Assembly (NCBI GenBank): GCA_012959865.1
Contig: DUCH01000087.1
Span: 1 to 35,135, forward strand
Direction of reading: 5' to 3'
DNA from: Myxococcales bacterium
GTDB taxonomy: Bacteria; Myxococcota_A; UBA9160; UBA4427
DNA length: 35,135 nucleotides
Notes under the pieces: generated by a model
The model's input: only the letters and a program-made list of their open reading frames with translations
What the model was told of the DNA's origin: nothing
Database searches by the model: none
Made by a program: the position numbers and the translations under genes
Shown here: positions 15,883 to 24,177 of the stretch, piece by piece
Layout: every line of letters begins with the position of its first letter
Position numbering within the stretch: the first letter of the stretch is position 1

Positions 15883-18324
15883 TCAGGGCCGCAGGGCGGA
15901 CACCACCACCGCCTGAGGGGGGGCGCCAAGGCTGCGCGACGCCCGGGCGTTGACGAATCCGCATTCCTCGAGCAACTCGCTCAACTCGCCGGGCTCCCAG
16001 AAATGGAACGCGCCCGTGTCCTCGAGTTCGAGGATTTTGGCCGCATCGTTCAGAAAACTGCGCGCCATGCCCCCGAGTTCGCGCTGCTCGAGTTCGGGCA
16101 ATTCCAATCCCGCTTCTCCGGCCTGGAGTTCGGCGTACGCTTCGACGTAGATGCGGCTGATATCCGCGTCGCAGCACAGGGAAGAAACCACCAGCCGACC
16201 CCCCGGACGAAGAATCCGAAAAATTTCCCCGAGAACGCGCTTGGGGAACTCGAGATACGAGAGCAACAACGAAGCCAGCACCCGGTCGAAGCACTGATCG
16301 GCCACCGGAAAGTGCTGTCCCGGGGCCAGAAGATCGAGATTGGCTTCCGCGCACTCAAGGCCGAATCCCGCGCCGCCGGGCAGAGCGGCCGCTCGCTCGC
16401 GGGAGCGCCGCAGCGCCGCTTCGACATAATCGAATGCCGTGATGCGAAGGCCTGCGGGACGGCTGGGATCGGCTGCCAACCCGAGCGCGAAACTCCCGGT
16501 GCCCGACCCGAGATCCGCGACGCGCTGGCCCGGGCCAAGTTCGAGGGCGACGAGTTGAGCTTCCATCAAGCCTCGATAGGCGCTGCTGGCGGTGAGGAGT
16601 TCGATCCCCAAGGAGCGATCCCGGCCCACCAGATAATCGCGCCAAAAGGCGTGCAGATCGGTTTCTACCCGGGGCAAACGGCGGCGCTCGGCGGCGCGTA
16701 GTTTCCGCACTTCCCTGGCCGGAGCCGCAACGGCTTTGAATTTTCGCCCCTGGGCCATGCGGCCCACTTCCTGGGCAATGCACTGAAAGGCCTGGCTCGC
16801 CTGCTGGCTGCTTCGAAGCTGGTGCCCTGTGGGCATGACCACCAGCCTGCGGCGACTGGTATCGCCGTGGGACAGAACCTTCTGCACTCGACCCAGATCC
16901 ACCCATGCGTCATAGCGCCCGTGAAACCAGGTGATCGGGATATCGATTTCAGCAAGATCCCGTCCCGAGTCCTCGATGAAAGACATGGCGTGGACTTCGG
17001 CATCCTTGACAACCTTGTCGACGTCCAGGGTCACACCGAGCAGTTCCTGAAGCCCGAATTCAAGACCCAATTCGTGGCCGGCCACAAAATCGACGCCGCC
17101 GGAAATGGAACGGGACATGCTCTGAAGATCGGGGGAGCCTACAACGCTGACCCAACCATCGATGGTTGCGCCTTTGTCGCGAGCCACCGCTTTGCGCACT
17201 TCGATGGCCGCCGCGCTAAAACTCACCACGATGACCTTGGAGACCCCCCATTCCGGCGCCTGGCGCAGGTGGGCGACCACCGCTTCAAGGTCGCGAACAC
17301 CCTGGGAAAATACGAAATTCCGACTTTCCGATCCGGGAAGCTGACAGTCGGGATCGTTGTGGGATTCACCGCGCCGGCGGATCCCGTCGTAGCGCAGAAC
17401 AACCAGTGATTCTCCGCTGGCTTCAAAAGTCGCGACCAGAGTCCGCGCCAGGGGGAGCAGCGCCTCCTTGGTCTGCCCCCAGCCGTTGGGCATCACCACC
17501 GCGGTCCGCTCACCCGATTCCCCACAGGCATCCACGAGGCCCACGATTTCCTCGCCCCGATCGTTCTGGATTCGCGCCACACTGGGTCCGCCGATTTCGC
17601 TGTCGCTCCGCGATGGGCGCGCGACCGGGTCGGCGTCGGTGAAGAGCGAATCGAACTCCTCGACTTCCAGCGGGCTCGTTCCCTCAGGCTGTTGACGCAC
17701 CAGGCCGACCCGGGTCCAGCCCGTCCTCCCCTCTACGGGACGACGATTGCGCAGTTCCAGCCGCAGTTCGGTCCCCGAGTCCCGGCCATCGAGAAAACGC
17801 ACCTTGACGGGCCGATCGGGGATGGAATCCGAATCCAGGATCAGGCCTAAGCCCGAGGGCGAAACGTTCTCCACTGCAGCCCGGCAATACCCCCCGCGAC
17901 CGTCTTCGATCTCGACACGGCTTGGATCCCCTGCACTGCCGTCGGGAGGACGCCGCGCTCGGTCCCGGCGCTCGCCGAAGAAGATCGTGTCGGGAAGAGT
18001 GACCCGAATTTGTCCCTTTTCGAATGCCGCCGAGGGCCGGGTGGCGAAGAAAAACGGCCGCTCACCGCAGCTGAAATTGAGGAAAATCTGGCTCCCGACG
18101 GGCGCACGATCAAAATTCTGCACGCGCAGAACCAGTTCGCCGTCGAGCACCTCGTCGAGGTAGGCAGTTTCAAGATCGATCTGCCGGTTGAGTCCTCGAT
18201 GAAACGCAACCCCTTCGGCCCGAGCACGCAAGAGCAGCGCCCGGATCTGCCGGGGATCGTCGATGGTCTCCGGATGCAAACGACGAAGTGCACCCTCGCC
18301 AATAGGCGTCGACCTACTGAGCAT
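15883..18324 (-). CDS. PilZ domain - LuxD-like alpha/beta hydrolase - SAM methyltransferase fusion
   Basis: The product is 813 residues. The start at 18324 follows GGAAGGGTTC, and upstream frame to 18456 is not needed. Residues about 15-215 form a YcgR-like N-terminal part and a PilZ domain. The cyclic-di-GMP motifs are visible: an Arg cluster RRDRARR at 119-125 and NVSPSG at 153-158. Residues about 250-520 are an alpha/beta hydrolase with nucleophile Ser370 in VVSFSAAAIE, Asp472 in HGRYDAWVD, and His501 in MPTGHQLRS. The SFSAAA elbow and DAWV segment resemble LuxD acyl-transferases. Residues about 560-813 are a class I methyltransferase with motif I VADLGSGTGSF at 602-612 and RILRPGGRLVVSS. 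I infer a c-di-GMP-controlled acyl-processing and methylating enzyme. The fusion is one unbroken frame. Confidence 0.93.
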   Translation of the reverse strand: MLSRSTPIGEGALRRLHPETIDDPRQIRALLLRARAEGVAFHRGLNRQIDLETAYLDEVLDGELVLRVQNFDRAPVGSQIFLNFSCGERPFFFATRPSAAFEKGQIRVTLPDTIFFGERRDRARRPPDGSAGDPSRVEIEDGRGGYCRAAVENVSPSGLGLILDSDSIPDRPVKVRFLDGRDSGTELRLELRNRRPVEGRTGWTRVGLVRQQPEGTSPLEVEEFDSLFTDADPVARPSRSDSEIGGPSVARIQNDRGEEIVGLVDACGESGERTAVVMPNGWGQTKEALLPLARTLVATFEASGESLVVLRYDGIRRRGESHNDPDCQLPGSESRNFVFSQGVRDLEAVVAHLRQAPEWGVSKVIVVSFSAAAIEVRKAVARDKGATIDGWVSVVGSPDLQSMSRSISGGVDFVAGHELGLEFGLQELLGVTLDVDKVVKDAEVHAMSFIEDSGRDLAEIDIPITWFHGRYDAWVDLGRVQKVLSHGDTSRRRLVVMPTGHQLRSSQQASQAFQCIAQEVGRMAQGRKFKAVAAPAREVRKLRAAERRRLPRVETDLHAFWRDYLVGRDRSLGIELLTASSAYRGLMEAQLVALELGPGQRVADLGSGTGSFALGLAADPSRPAGLRITAFDYVEAALRRSRERAAALPGGAGFGLECAEANLDLLAPGQHFPVADQCFDRVLASLLLSYLEFPKRVLGEIFRILRPGGRLVVSSLCCDADISRIYVEAYAELQAGEAGLELPELEQRELGGMARSFLNDAAKILELEDTGAFHFWEPGELSELLEECGFVNARASRSLGAPPQAVVVSALRP

Positions 18325-18634
18325 GAACCCTTCCAAGCCGGCGGCTCGAGGCTGCCTGGCAACGCGCTGCTCGGGGGGTAACAGAGAGCGCCGGGAATAT
18401 GCCAAACAATGCGGGCATTTCCACCCTTGAATTCGGGGAGTGTTCATTTTTATCACCTCGCGGTGTTCTTCCGAGCCCCCTGACCCGACCCTCGGTCCCG
18501 ACCCGACCCGCGGCCTGTCCTATGCTCCCGCGAGCGCACCCCGGGCGCGGGGAAGGGGCCCCGCTCAGACCACCGGAACACGCGCGAACCCGGGCACGCA
18601 TGGGTCCGGGCCCACCGGGGGCGGGAGGCGAGTG
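18325..18634. promoter_or_regulatory. Divergent intergenic region between the PilZ fusion and the RND gene
   Basis: These 310 bases separate two gene starts pointing away from each other, so promoters for both must lie here or be internal. The left half is A+T-richer around 18393-18456. The right half is very GC-rich with repeats of CGACCC (18483-18513). No convincing -35/-10 pair was found on either strand. The inverted repeat at 18394-18422 is the only defined element. Confidence 0.5.
18394..18422. promoter_or_regulatory. Imperfect inverted repeat, operator candidate
   Basis: GGAATATGCC (18394-18403) and GGCATTTCC (18414-18422) form arms separated by 10 bases, with a single-base bulge. The element sits about 70 bp upstream of the PilZ-fusion start in a divergent region. 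It could be an operator or a hairpin. This is a weak call from symmetry alone. Confidence 0.3.
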
Positions 18635-20935
18635 GTGGAACCGAAGGCGCTGCGCGCACGAACCCCCTTGGCCTTGATTGCACTTGGAATCCGGCGGCCG
18701 GTTCCCGTGCTGATTTTCTGGCTCGCCTTGGCGGGACTCGCCGGCCCCGGACTCCAGCGCCTTCAGGTGGACACTTCCACCGACAGCGTGCTCGACCGTC
18801 GCCACCCGGCGTGGCAGGTCTACCAGAACAGCCAGGAAGAATTCGGAGGCGACGAAATCATTGTGGTGGCGCTGCGCAGCCAGCGCCCCTTTGACCCGGC
18901 GGTGCTGACCACAGCCGCGCGCCTGGGCGAACGCTTGGAAAACCTCGAAGGGGTACGGCGAGTCGATAGCATCGCCCAGGTCCCCGTCGTTTGGGTCAAC
19001 TCCCAGGGCGATCTCGAACTCGAACCGGCGTTCGACGACGAAATGGCCGACACCCCAGCCCGGGCGAAGCGCATCGCCGAGCGTCTCGCCGTGGACCGAA
19101 TCGCACCGCACAGCTTGATCGCCGAAGAAGGCCGAGTCGTCGCGCTGAATCTCCATCTCGAACGCGGGGCCGAGGACCGGCACGCCGAACTTCTCGCCGA
19201 AGTCCATGCCCTGGTGGATCCCGCGGGCGGCATTCTTTCGGGGGTTCCGGTCTTCCGTGTCGCCGCCAACGAGCGCACCCGGAACGAGATCCTCGACTTC
19301 GCGCCGATCACCGGAGGCTTGATCGCGCTCTTCCTTCTTTTTGTCTTTCGCTCCCCCGCAGCGGTCGTGCTCGGGCTCCTGCCGGGCGCTCTGGGTTGCG
19401 GGTTCTTGCTCGCCGCGATGGGATATGCCGGGGCTCCCTTGAGCATCACCACCATGGTGCTCCCGTCGATCATCGTGGCCCTGGGCTGCGCCTACTCGAT
19501 GCACGTGCTCGTGGCGGCCAGCACCGTGCCCGCCGAAAGCCAAGGAAAACCCGATGTTCTCCAGGATGCACTCGCCCGGGTGGGCCTTCCCGTCGCACTC
19601 TCGGGCTTGACCACGGCCCTTGGGCTCCTTGCCCTGACTTTTGTGCGAATCGAAGCGGTCCGGATGACGGGCGGATTTGGCGCACTCGGAGTGCTCGTCG
19701 TGACCGCGCTCGGCCTTACCCTGCTGCCGGCGGGCCTGGCTCTCAACCCTCGGCCCATCCCCACGCCACGGGGGTTCGCATGGGTCCACAACCGGCTGGC
19801 CCCGGCGCTGGTGACTGCGATCGATCGCCGGGGCCCTCGCATTCTTGGCCTCTGGGCGGCGATCGTTGTGCTCGCCCTTGTGGGCGTTGCCCGACTCGAG
19901 GTGGAGACCGACGCAACCCGCTGGCTTCCCATCGGCAATCCGGTGCGCGACGCCTACGAGGACATTCGCACGACTCTTTCGGGCATCAGCCCCATGAACA
20001 TCATCGTCGAAGCGCCACCGGGGCGCAGCATCCTCGAACCCCAGGCCCTGAGGGCCATCGATGCCCTCGCAACCCACCTCGAAGCGCTTCCCGACGTGGG
20101 CAAGACCCTCTCGCTTGCCGATCCCCTTCGTCAATTGCACGGGGGCTTCCTCAATGATCCAACCCAACCCCTGCCCGACAGCGTGGCAATGGCCGAGCAA
20201 TACCTTTTGCTGCTGGAATCGCTCGAACAACTGGAGGACCTGATCCGCTTCGATCGTTCGGCGGCGAATATCCTGATCCGGGCCGACAACAACGGATCCG
20301 CGGGGCTGATGGGCATCCGCGAAGACGCGGATCTCTGGTGGAAAGATCACGGCCCGGACGGCTACGGGATCACCACCACGGGCATTATGTATGAGTTCGC
20401 TCGAGCCGAGGACGAAATCGCGTATGGGCAGGTCCGGGGGTTGGCGGCGGCTCTGCTGGCAATCTCCGCCGTGCTGCTTCTCATTTTTCGCTCACCGGGC
20501 CTGGCGGTTCTTGCCCTGGCCCCCAACGCCGTTCCCCTGTGGCTCATTTTCGGGATCCTGGGCGGCTTCGGACTTCCATTGGACGCCGGTACCGCTCTAA
20601 TCGGTTGCCTCGCCCTGGGCGTCGCCGTCGACGATACGATCCATATCGTGGCGGGCTTCCACCGACGAACCCAGTCAGGGCTCGACGCACCCACGGCGCT
20701 GAACCAAACCTTCGCCGAGGTTCTGCCCGCCATCGCGAGTACCACGGCGATGATCGCTGGGTCGTTTCTCGTGCTCGGGTTTTCGGAGTTCACCATCATA
20801 CGAAACCTCGGCTGGGTGACGTCGGGCATCATGGTGCTCTGCTTTATCGCCGATGCCACGCTGCTGCCCGCGCTTCTGGTCCGTCGCAGAAAAACCCGGG
20901 GGCACCGAATGCGTGATGATCGAGCGCCGCTATAG
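18635..20935 (+). CDS. RND superfamily (MMPL/HAE3-like) exporter
   Basis: The product is 766 residues. I chose GTG 18635 because GGGAGG lies 6 bases upstream and the protein then begins VEPKALRARTPLALIAL, just before the first membrane helix. The upstream frame is a Pro/Gly/Arg-rich artefact. The layout is the internal duplication of RND proteins: helix 1, a periplasmic loop (QVDTSTDSVLDRRHPAWQVY onward), helices 2-6, helix 7, a second loop, then helices 8-12. The second half carries the proton-relay motif GVAVDDTIHIVAGFHRR. The equivalent first-half site reads ALGCAYSMHVLVA and lacks the acid. HAE3-type relatives move lipids or hopanoids to the outer membrane. The substrate here is unknown. 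A VIT-family gene follows 7 bp downstream. Confidence 0.92.
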   Translation: MEPKALRARTPLALIALGIRRPVPVLIFWLALAGLAGPGLQRLQVDTSTDSVLDRRHPAWQVYQNSQEEFGGDEIIVVALRSQRPFDPAVLTTAARLGERLENLEGVRRVDSIAQVPVVWVNSQGDLELEPAFDDEMADTPARAKRIAERLAVDRIAPHSLIAEEGRVVALNLHLERGAEDRHAELLAEVHALVDPAGGILSGVPVFRVAANERTRNEILDFAPITGGLIALFLLFVFRSPAAVVLGLLPGALGCGFLLAAMGYAGAPLSITTMVLPSIIVALGCAYSMHVLVAASTVPAESQGKPDVLQDALARVGLPVALSGLTTALGLLALTFVRIEAVRMTGGFGALGVLVVTALGLTLLPAGLALNPRPIPTPRGFAWVHNRLAPALVTAIDRRGPRILGLWAAIVVLALVGVARLEVETDATRWLPIGNPVRDAYEDIRTTLSGISPMNIIVEAPPGRSILEPQALRAIDALATHLEALPDVGKTLSLADPLRQLHGGFLNDPTQPLPDSVAMAEQYLLLLESLEQLEDLIRFDRSAANILIRADNNGSAGLMGIREDADLWWKDHGPDGYGITTTGIMYEFARAEDEIAYGQVRGLAAALLAISAVLLLIFRSPGLAVLALAPNAVPLWLIFGILGGFGLPLDAGTALIGCLALGVAVDDTIHIVAGFHRRTQSGLDAPTALNQTFAEVLPAIASTTAMIAGSFLVLGFSEFTIIRNLGWVTSGIMVLCFIADATLLPALLVRRRKTRGHRMRDDRAPL

Positions 20936-20942
20936 TGAATCC

Positions 20943-21668
20943 ATGCACCCCGATCCCCCTCCCGATGGGTATACCCACAGTGAGAGCGAGCACATCGAAA
21001 ATACCGGAAGCGGAACCCTGCGCGCAGGGATCTTCGGAGTTTCCGATGGTCTGGTTTCGAATCTTGCCCTGATCATGGGGGTCGCGGGGGGTACCGGCCA
21101 AAGTGGCGAAGCCGTAGTTGTCGCAGGAACGGTGGGTCTGCTTGCCGGCGCCTTTTCCATGGCCGCAGGTGAATACATCTCCATGAAAATTCAGCGCGAG
21201 ACAATGGAAAAGCAACTCCAACTCGAGCGCGAACACATCCTCGCGTTTCCAAAAGAAGAGCAGGCGCATCTCGGACATCTTCTGGTCGAGAGCGGCCTCT
21301 CCCAGGAAGACGCCGAGGACATCGCGCACAAGGTGCACCTCAATATCGATCCGGCTGTGGGCTTTCACGCGCTGCTCGAGTTGGGCATCGTGCCTGGCCA
21401 GATGGGATCGCCTGTGGCCGCAGCGGTTGCCTCCTTCCTGTCGTTCGTGGTCGGCGCCCTGATCCCGCTCCTTCCTTGGCTCATCCTTCCCTCTGCCCTT
21501 GTGGAATCGATCGTCGTTTCCGCGATCGCCCTGATGGGAGTGGGCGGCGCGGTCACCACCGTCACCCATCGCAGCGCCTGGTGGGGAGCCCTTCGCCAAC
21601 TGGCCTTCGGGAGCGTCGCGGCGGCGATCACTTGGGTGCTCGGGCGACTGGTGGGCGCCGCTTTCTGA
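20943..21668 (+). CDS. VIT1/CCC1-family iron/manganese transporter
   Basis: The product is 241 residues. The N-terminal membrane segment begins LRAGIFGVSDGLVSNLALIMG, followed by GLLAGAFSMAAGEYISMK, the hallmark of VIT1/CCC1 metal transporters. A Glu-rich cytosolic segment follows (residues about 90-120: EREHILAFPKEEQAHLG, SQEDAEDIAHKVH), matching the metal-binding domain of the family. Three further hydrophobic segments lie in the C-terminal half. The family moves Fe(II) or Mn(II) out of the cytosol. An alternative start, ATG at 20916, overlaps the end of the RND gene. The start at 20943 has a weak ribosome site. Cotranscription with the RND gene is likely from the 7-bp gap. Confidence 0.9.
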   Translation: MHPDPPPDGYTHSESEHIENTGSGTLRAGIFGVSDGLVSNLALIMGVAGGTGQSGEAVVVAGTVGLLAGAFSMAAGEYISMKIQRETMEKQLQLEREHILAFPKEEQAHLGHLLVESGLSQEDAEDIAHKVHLNIDPAVGFHALLELGIVPGQMGSPVAAAVASFLSFVVGALIPLLPWLILPSALVESIVVSAIALMGVGGAVTTVTHRSAWWGALRQLAFGSVAAAITWVLGRLVGAAF

Positions 21669-21764
21669 CCACGCCCCCGGCGTGCCGAATTCAAGCGAGT
21701 GGCGTAGTCTGAGTCGCTGACCCCAGGCGCTCTTGCGCACCCATCAATTCCCGAAGGAGAACCC

Positions 21765-22250
21765 ATGCCAAAGTATTCGCGGGAGGAACTCGACACCGCT
21801 TTCAAGCAATACAACGCCCTCCGGCTGGAGGCCCAGAAAACGGGCGACTGGAATCTTTGGGCGGCAGTCTTCACCGAGGACGCTTACTACCTTGAACATG
21901 CGTACGGGGAATTCAACGGCCGCGAGGCCATCGCGAAATGGATTTGCGAAGTGATGTCTCCCTTCCCCGAGATGACTTTTCCCCAGGACTGGATCGCCTT
22001 CGACGAAGAAAAGGGCGCCATCGTCTTTCAATGCCAGAACCGTCTCCCCCATCCCACGGATCCAGAGGGTGAGCCCTTTTCATTCCCTACCTGGACGAGA
22101 CTCGTCTACGCAGGCGAAGGTTTGTTCTCCTCGGAAGAGGACATCTACAACCCCACCAAAGATGCCGGCCCGACCATCAAGGCCTGGATTCGAGCGGGTG
22201 GGAGCTTCGCGAGCGCAGAAAAAGTCAAAATGCAGCATCCTGGACACTAA
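21765..22250 (+). CDS. SnoaL-like (NTF2-fold) protein
   Basis: The product is 161 residues and soluble. GAAGGAGAA precedes the ATG with normal spacing. The pattern is an N-terminal helix (REELDTAFKQYNALRLEAQKTGD), then W..VFTEDAYYLEHAYGEFNGREAI, which is the typical opening of SnoaL-like NTF2-fold proteins where the barrel cavity binds a small hydrophobic molecule. Members include polyketide cyclases, ketosteroid isomerases and many of unknown activity. The catalytic residues cannot be fixed from sequence. The start of the next SDR gene is only 24 bp downstream, so the two probably work on the same compound. This is inferred from location. Confidence 0.88.
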   Translation: MPKYSREELDTAFKQYNALRLEAQKTGDWNLWAAVFTEDAYYLEHAYGEFNGREAIAKWICEVMSPFPEMTFPQDWIAFDEEKGAIVFQCQNRLPHPTDPEGEPFSFPTWTRLVYAGEGLFSSEEDIYNPTKDAGPTIKAWIRAGGSFASAEKVKMQHPGH

Positions 22251-22274
22251 GACACGACGCGAAAAGGAAACCCC

Positions 22275-23201
22275 ATGACCGCCCGACCCCCCGCTCTCTC
22301 GGGATCGCGTATCCTGATTACCGGCCCCACCAGCCAAGTGGCTTTGCCCGTCGTTGCGAAACTCGCTCAAGACAACGAAGTCTATGGGCTGGCCCGCTTC
22401 AAAAAACAAGAGAGTCGAGATAAAGTCGAGGCTCTCGGTGCCAAGACCCTGGCGGTTGACCTGGCCTCTGGCGACTTCAAGGATGTGCCCCAGGATTTCG
22501 ACTACGTACTTCATTTTGCCGTGGTTCGAACCGGGGACTTCGACTACGACCTGCGAGCCAACGCCGAAGGCGTCGGGCTGCTGATGGCCCATTGCCGGGA
22601 TGCTCGGGCCTTTCTCCATTGCTCGACCGCGGGGGTCTACCACGACGAAGGAGACCAACCCCTCAAGGAAACCGACCCCCTGGGCGACAACCACCGGGTC
22701 ATGATGCCCACCTATAGCCTCTGTAAAATTGCGGCAGAATCCGTGGTGCGAACTTCGGCACGGCTCTTCAACCTGCCCACCACCATTGCCCGCTTCAGCG
22801 TCCCCTATGGGGATAACGGGGGCTGGCCCTGGTTTCATTTGATGATGATGAACGCTGGCGCATCAATCCCGGTTCACTGCGATGGCCCGAGTTTCTACAA
22901 CCTGATTCACGAGGACGATTACACCGACATGCTGCCGCGCATGCTCGCCAACGCCAGCGTGCCCGCCACTACACTCAACTGGGGGGGGAGCGAGCCCACC
23001 AGCATCGAAGAGTGGTGCGCGTACTTGAGCGAACTGACCGGCCTCGAGGCCAAGATCGCACCCACCGAGAATACGCTTCGCGGGATCCAACTCGACCCGG
23101 CGCGTATGCACGAGCACGTGGGTCGAACGGGAGTCGCCTGGCGGGACGGCATTCGTCGAATGGTCGAAGCCCGCAATCCAGAATTATTGAAACCGAACTG
23201 A
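22275..23201 (+). CDS. NAD(P)-dependent epimerase/dehydratase (extended SDR)
   Basis: The product is 308 residues. A Rossmann strand and loop, RILITGPTSQVALP at 12-25, starts the cofactor domain. The glycine pattern is unusual: only the first Gly of the TGxxGxxG motif is present (TGPTSQVA). The catalytic Ser117 is in HCSTAGVY, and Tyr147-x-x-x-Lys151 is in YSLCK. Extended SDRs of this type oxidise, reduce or epimerise sugars or carry out 3-beta-hydroxysteroid-like reactions. It follows the SnoaL-like gene by 24 bp and has AAAAGGAA as ribosome site. The cofactor preference is not obvious because of the altered glycine motif. Confidence 0.9.
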   Translation: MTARPPALSGSRILITGPTSQVALPVVAKLAQDNEVYGLARFKKQESRDKVEALGAKTLAVDLASGDFKDVPQDFDYVLHFAVVRTGDFDYDLRANAEGVGLLMAHCRDARAFLHCSTAGVYHDEGDQPLKETDPLGDNHRVMMPTYSLCKIAAESVVRTSARLFNLPTTIARFSVPYGDNGGWPWFHLMMMNAGASIPVHCDGPSFYNLIHEDDYTDMLPRMLANASVPATTLNWGGSEPTSIEEWCAYLSELTGLEAKIAPTENTLRGIQLDPARMHEHVGRTGVAWRDGIRRMVEARNPELLKPN

Positions 23202-23312
23202 TCTCGCTGATTTTCGGACTCGCCCGCCACAGCTTGGACCGGCCCCGGCCGCATCACCGCAAGTAGCCGAACTCGAGGCGAACCAATAAATACGACGGGG
23301 GCAAGGGAGAAC

Positions 23313-24128
23313 ATGGGAAATCGATTTGAGGGACGCGCCGTGCTGGTGACCGGCGCTGCATCGGGGATCGGGCGCGCAACCGCCGAGATCTTCGCCCGGG
23401 AAGGCGCCCGAGTCGCCTGCGCGGATATCGCCGAAGAGCCGCTTGCGGAAACTGTGACCGAAATCCAACGAAGCGGCGGCGTGGCCGTGGCGATGGGCGT
23501 AAACATCGCGGATTCGGCGTCTGCCAGCGAAGTAGTAGAGCGCTGCGTGGAAGAACTTGGGGGCGTGGATGTGCTCGCCAACGTCGCGGGAATTCTCAAG
23601 CTCGATCATACCCACCGACTGACCGACGAGGATTGGAACCGGGTATTGGGCGTCAACCTGAGCGGCACCTTTTTCATGAGCCGGGCAGCCATCCCCCACC
23701 TGCTTAAAAGCGAAGGCGCTATTGGCAGAGGCGCCATTGCCGGAGGCGCCATTGGCAGAGGCGCCATTGCCGGAGGCGCCATTGTCAATGTGGCGTCGCT
23801 GGCGGGGCTCAAGGGTCAAGCCTATGGGGCGGCGTATTGCGCCTCCAAAGCGGGGGTCGTCGGGCTGACTCGAGTCATGGCCGTGGAGTACGCGAAACAA
23901 GGTCTCCGGGTCAACTGCGTGTGTCCGGGGGGCGTCGAAACGCCACTGATCGCCGGATTGACCCCGCCCGAAGGCTCCGATGCCGAGTTGATGGGCCGAC
24001 TCAGCTTGGTGCCCGGCTTGACCGCGCCGAGTGAGATCGCCGAGGCCGTTGCATATCTCGCGTCACCCGCGGCCCGATCCATCAACGGCGTCGCGCTGCC
24101 CATCGATTTCGGAACCCACGCCGCCTAG
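23313..24128 (+). CDS. Classical SDR oxidoreductase with a 20-residue repeat insertion
   Basis: The product is 271 residues, about 20 longer than the usual 250. The NAD(P) loop is TGAASGIG at 13-20, NVAG is present, and the catalytic set is Ser162 in NVASLAG, Tyr175 and Lys179 in YCASK. A normal SDR would read GAIVNVASLAG at the fifth strand. Here that strand is preceded by four extra five-residue units, GAIGR GAIAG GAIGR GAIAG, encoded by 15-bp DNA repeats (23715-23774). The frame is kept. The insertion is at the start of the strand bearing the active-site serine. AAGGGAG precedes ATG 23313. The C-terminus (ARSINGVALPIDFGTHAA) is normal. The substrate is unknown, possibly a hydroxyl- or keto-compound processed with the neighbouring SDR. 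Confidence 0.93.
   Translation: MGNRFEGRAVLVTGAASGIGRATAEIFAREGARVACADIAEEPLAETVTEIQRSGGVAVAMGVNIADSASASEVVERCVEELGGVDVLANVAGILKLDHTHRLTDEDWNRVLGVNLSGTFFMSRAAIPHLLKSEGAIGRGAIAGGAIGRGAIAGGAIVNVASLAGLKGQAYGAAYCASKAGVVGLTRVMAVEYAKQGLRVNCVCPGGVETPLIAGLTPPEGSDAELMGRLSLVPGLTAPSEIAEAVAYLASPAARSINGVALPIDFGTHAA
23715..23784. repeat. In-frame 15-bp tandem repeat array within SDR gene
   Basis: Four 15-base units (GGCGCYATTGSCRGA pattern) run from 23715 to 23774 and a fifth partial unit continues to 23784. Units alternate, so the array is also two 30-bp copies (23715-23744 and 23745-23774) that differ at one base. Each unit encodes GAI followed by GR or AG. Confidence 0.95.
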
Positions 24129-24177
24129 CCGGGCTCGAAAACCCAAGCACTGGCCGATTCGACGCTCGCTCACCCGA

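Noticed and set aside
18325-18456. Extension of the PilZ fusion with a CPHC motif
   Set aside because: Only one CxxC is present, and GGAAGGGTTC directly precedes the internal ATG at 18324.
18314-20350. Long minus-strand reading frame of 678 residues opposite the RND gene
   Set aside because: It has no family motif and is His/Gly/Arg-rich. The plus strand has a clear RND protein with membrane helices over the same bases.
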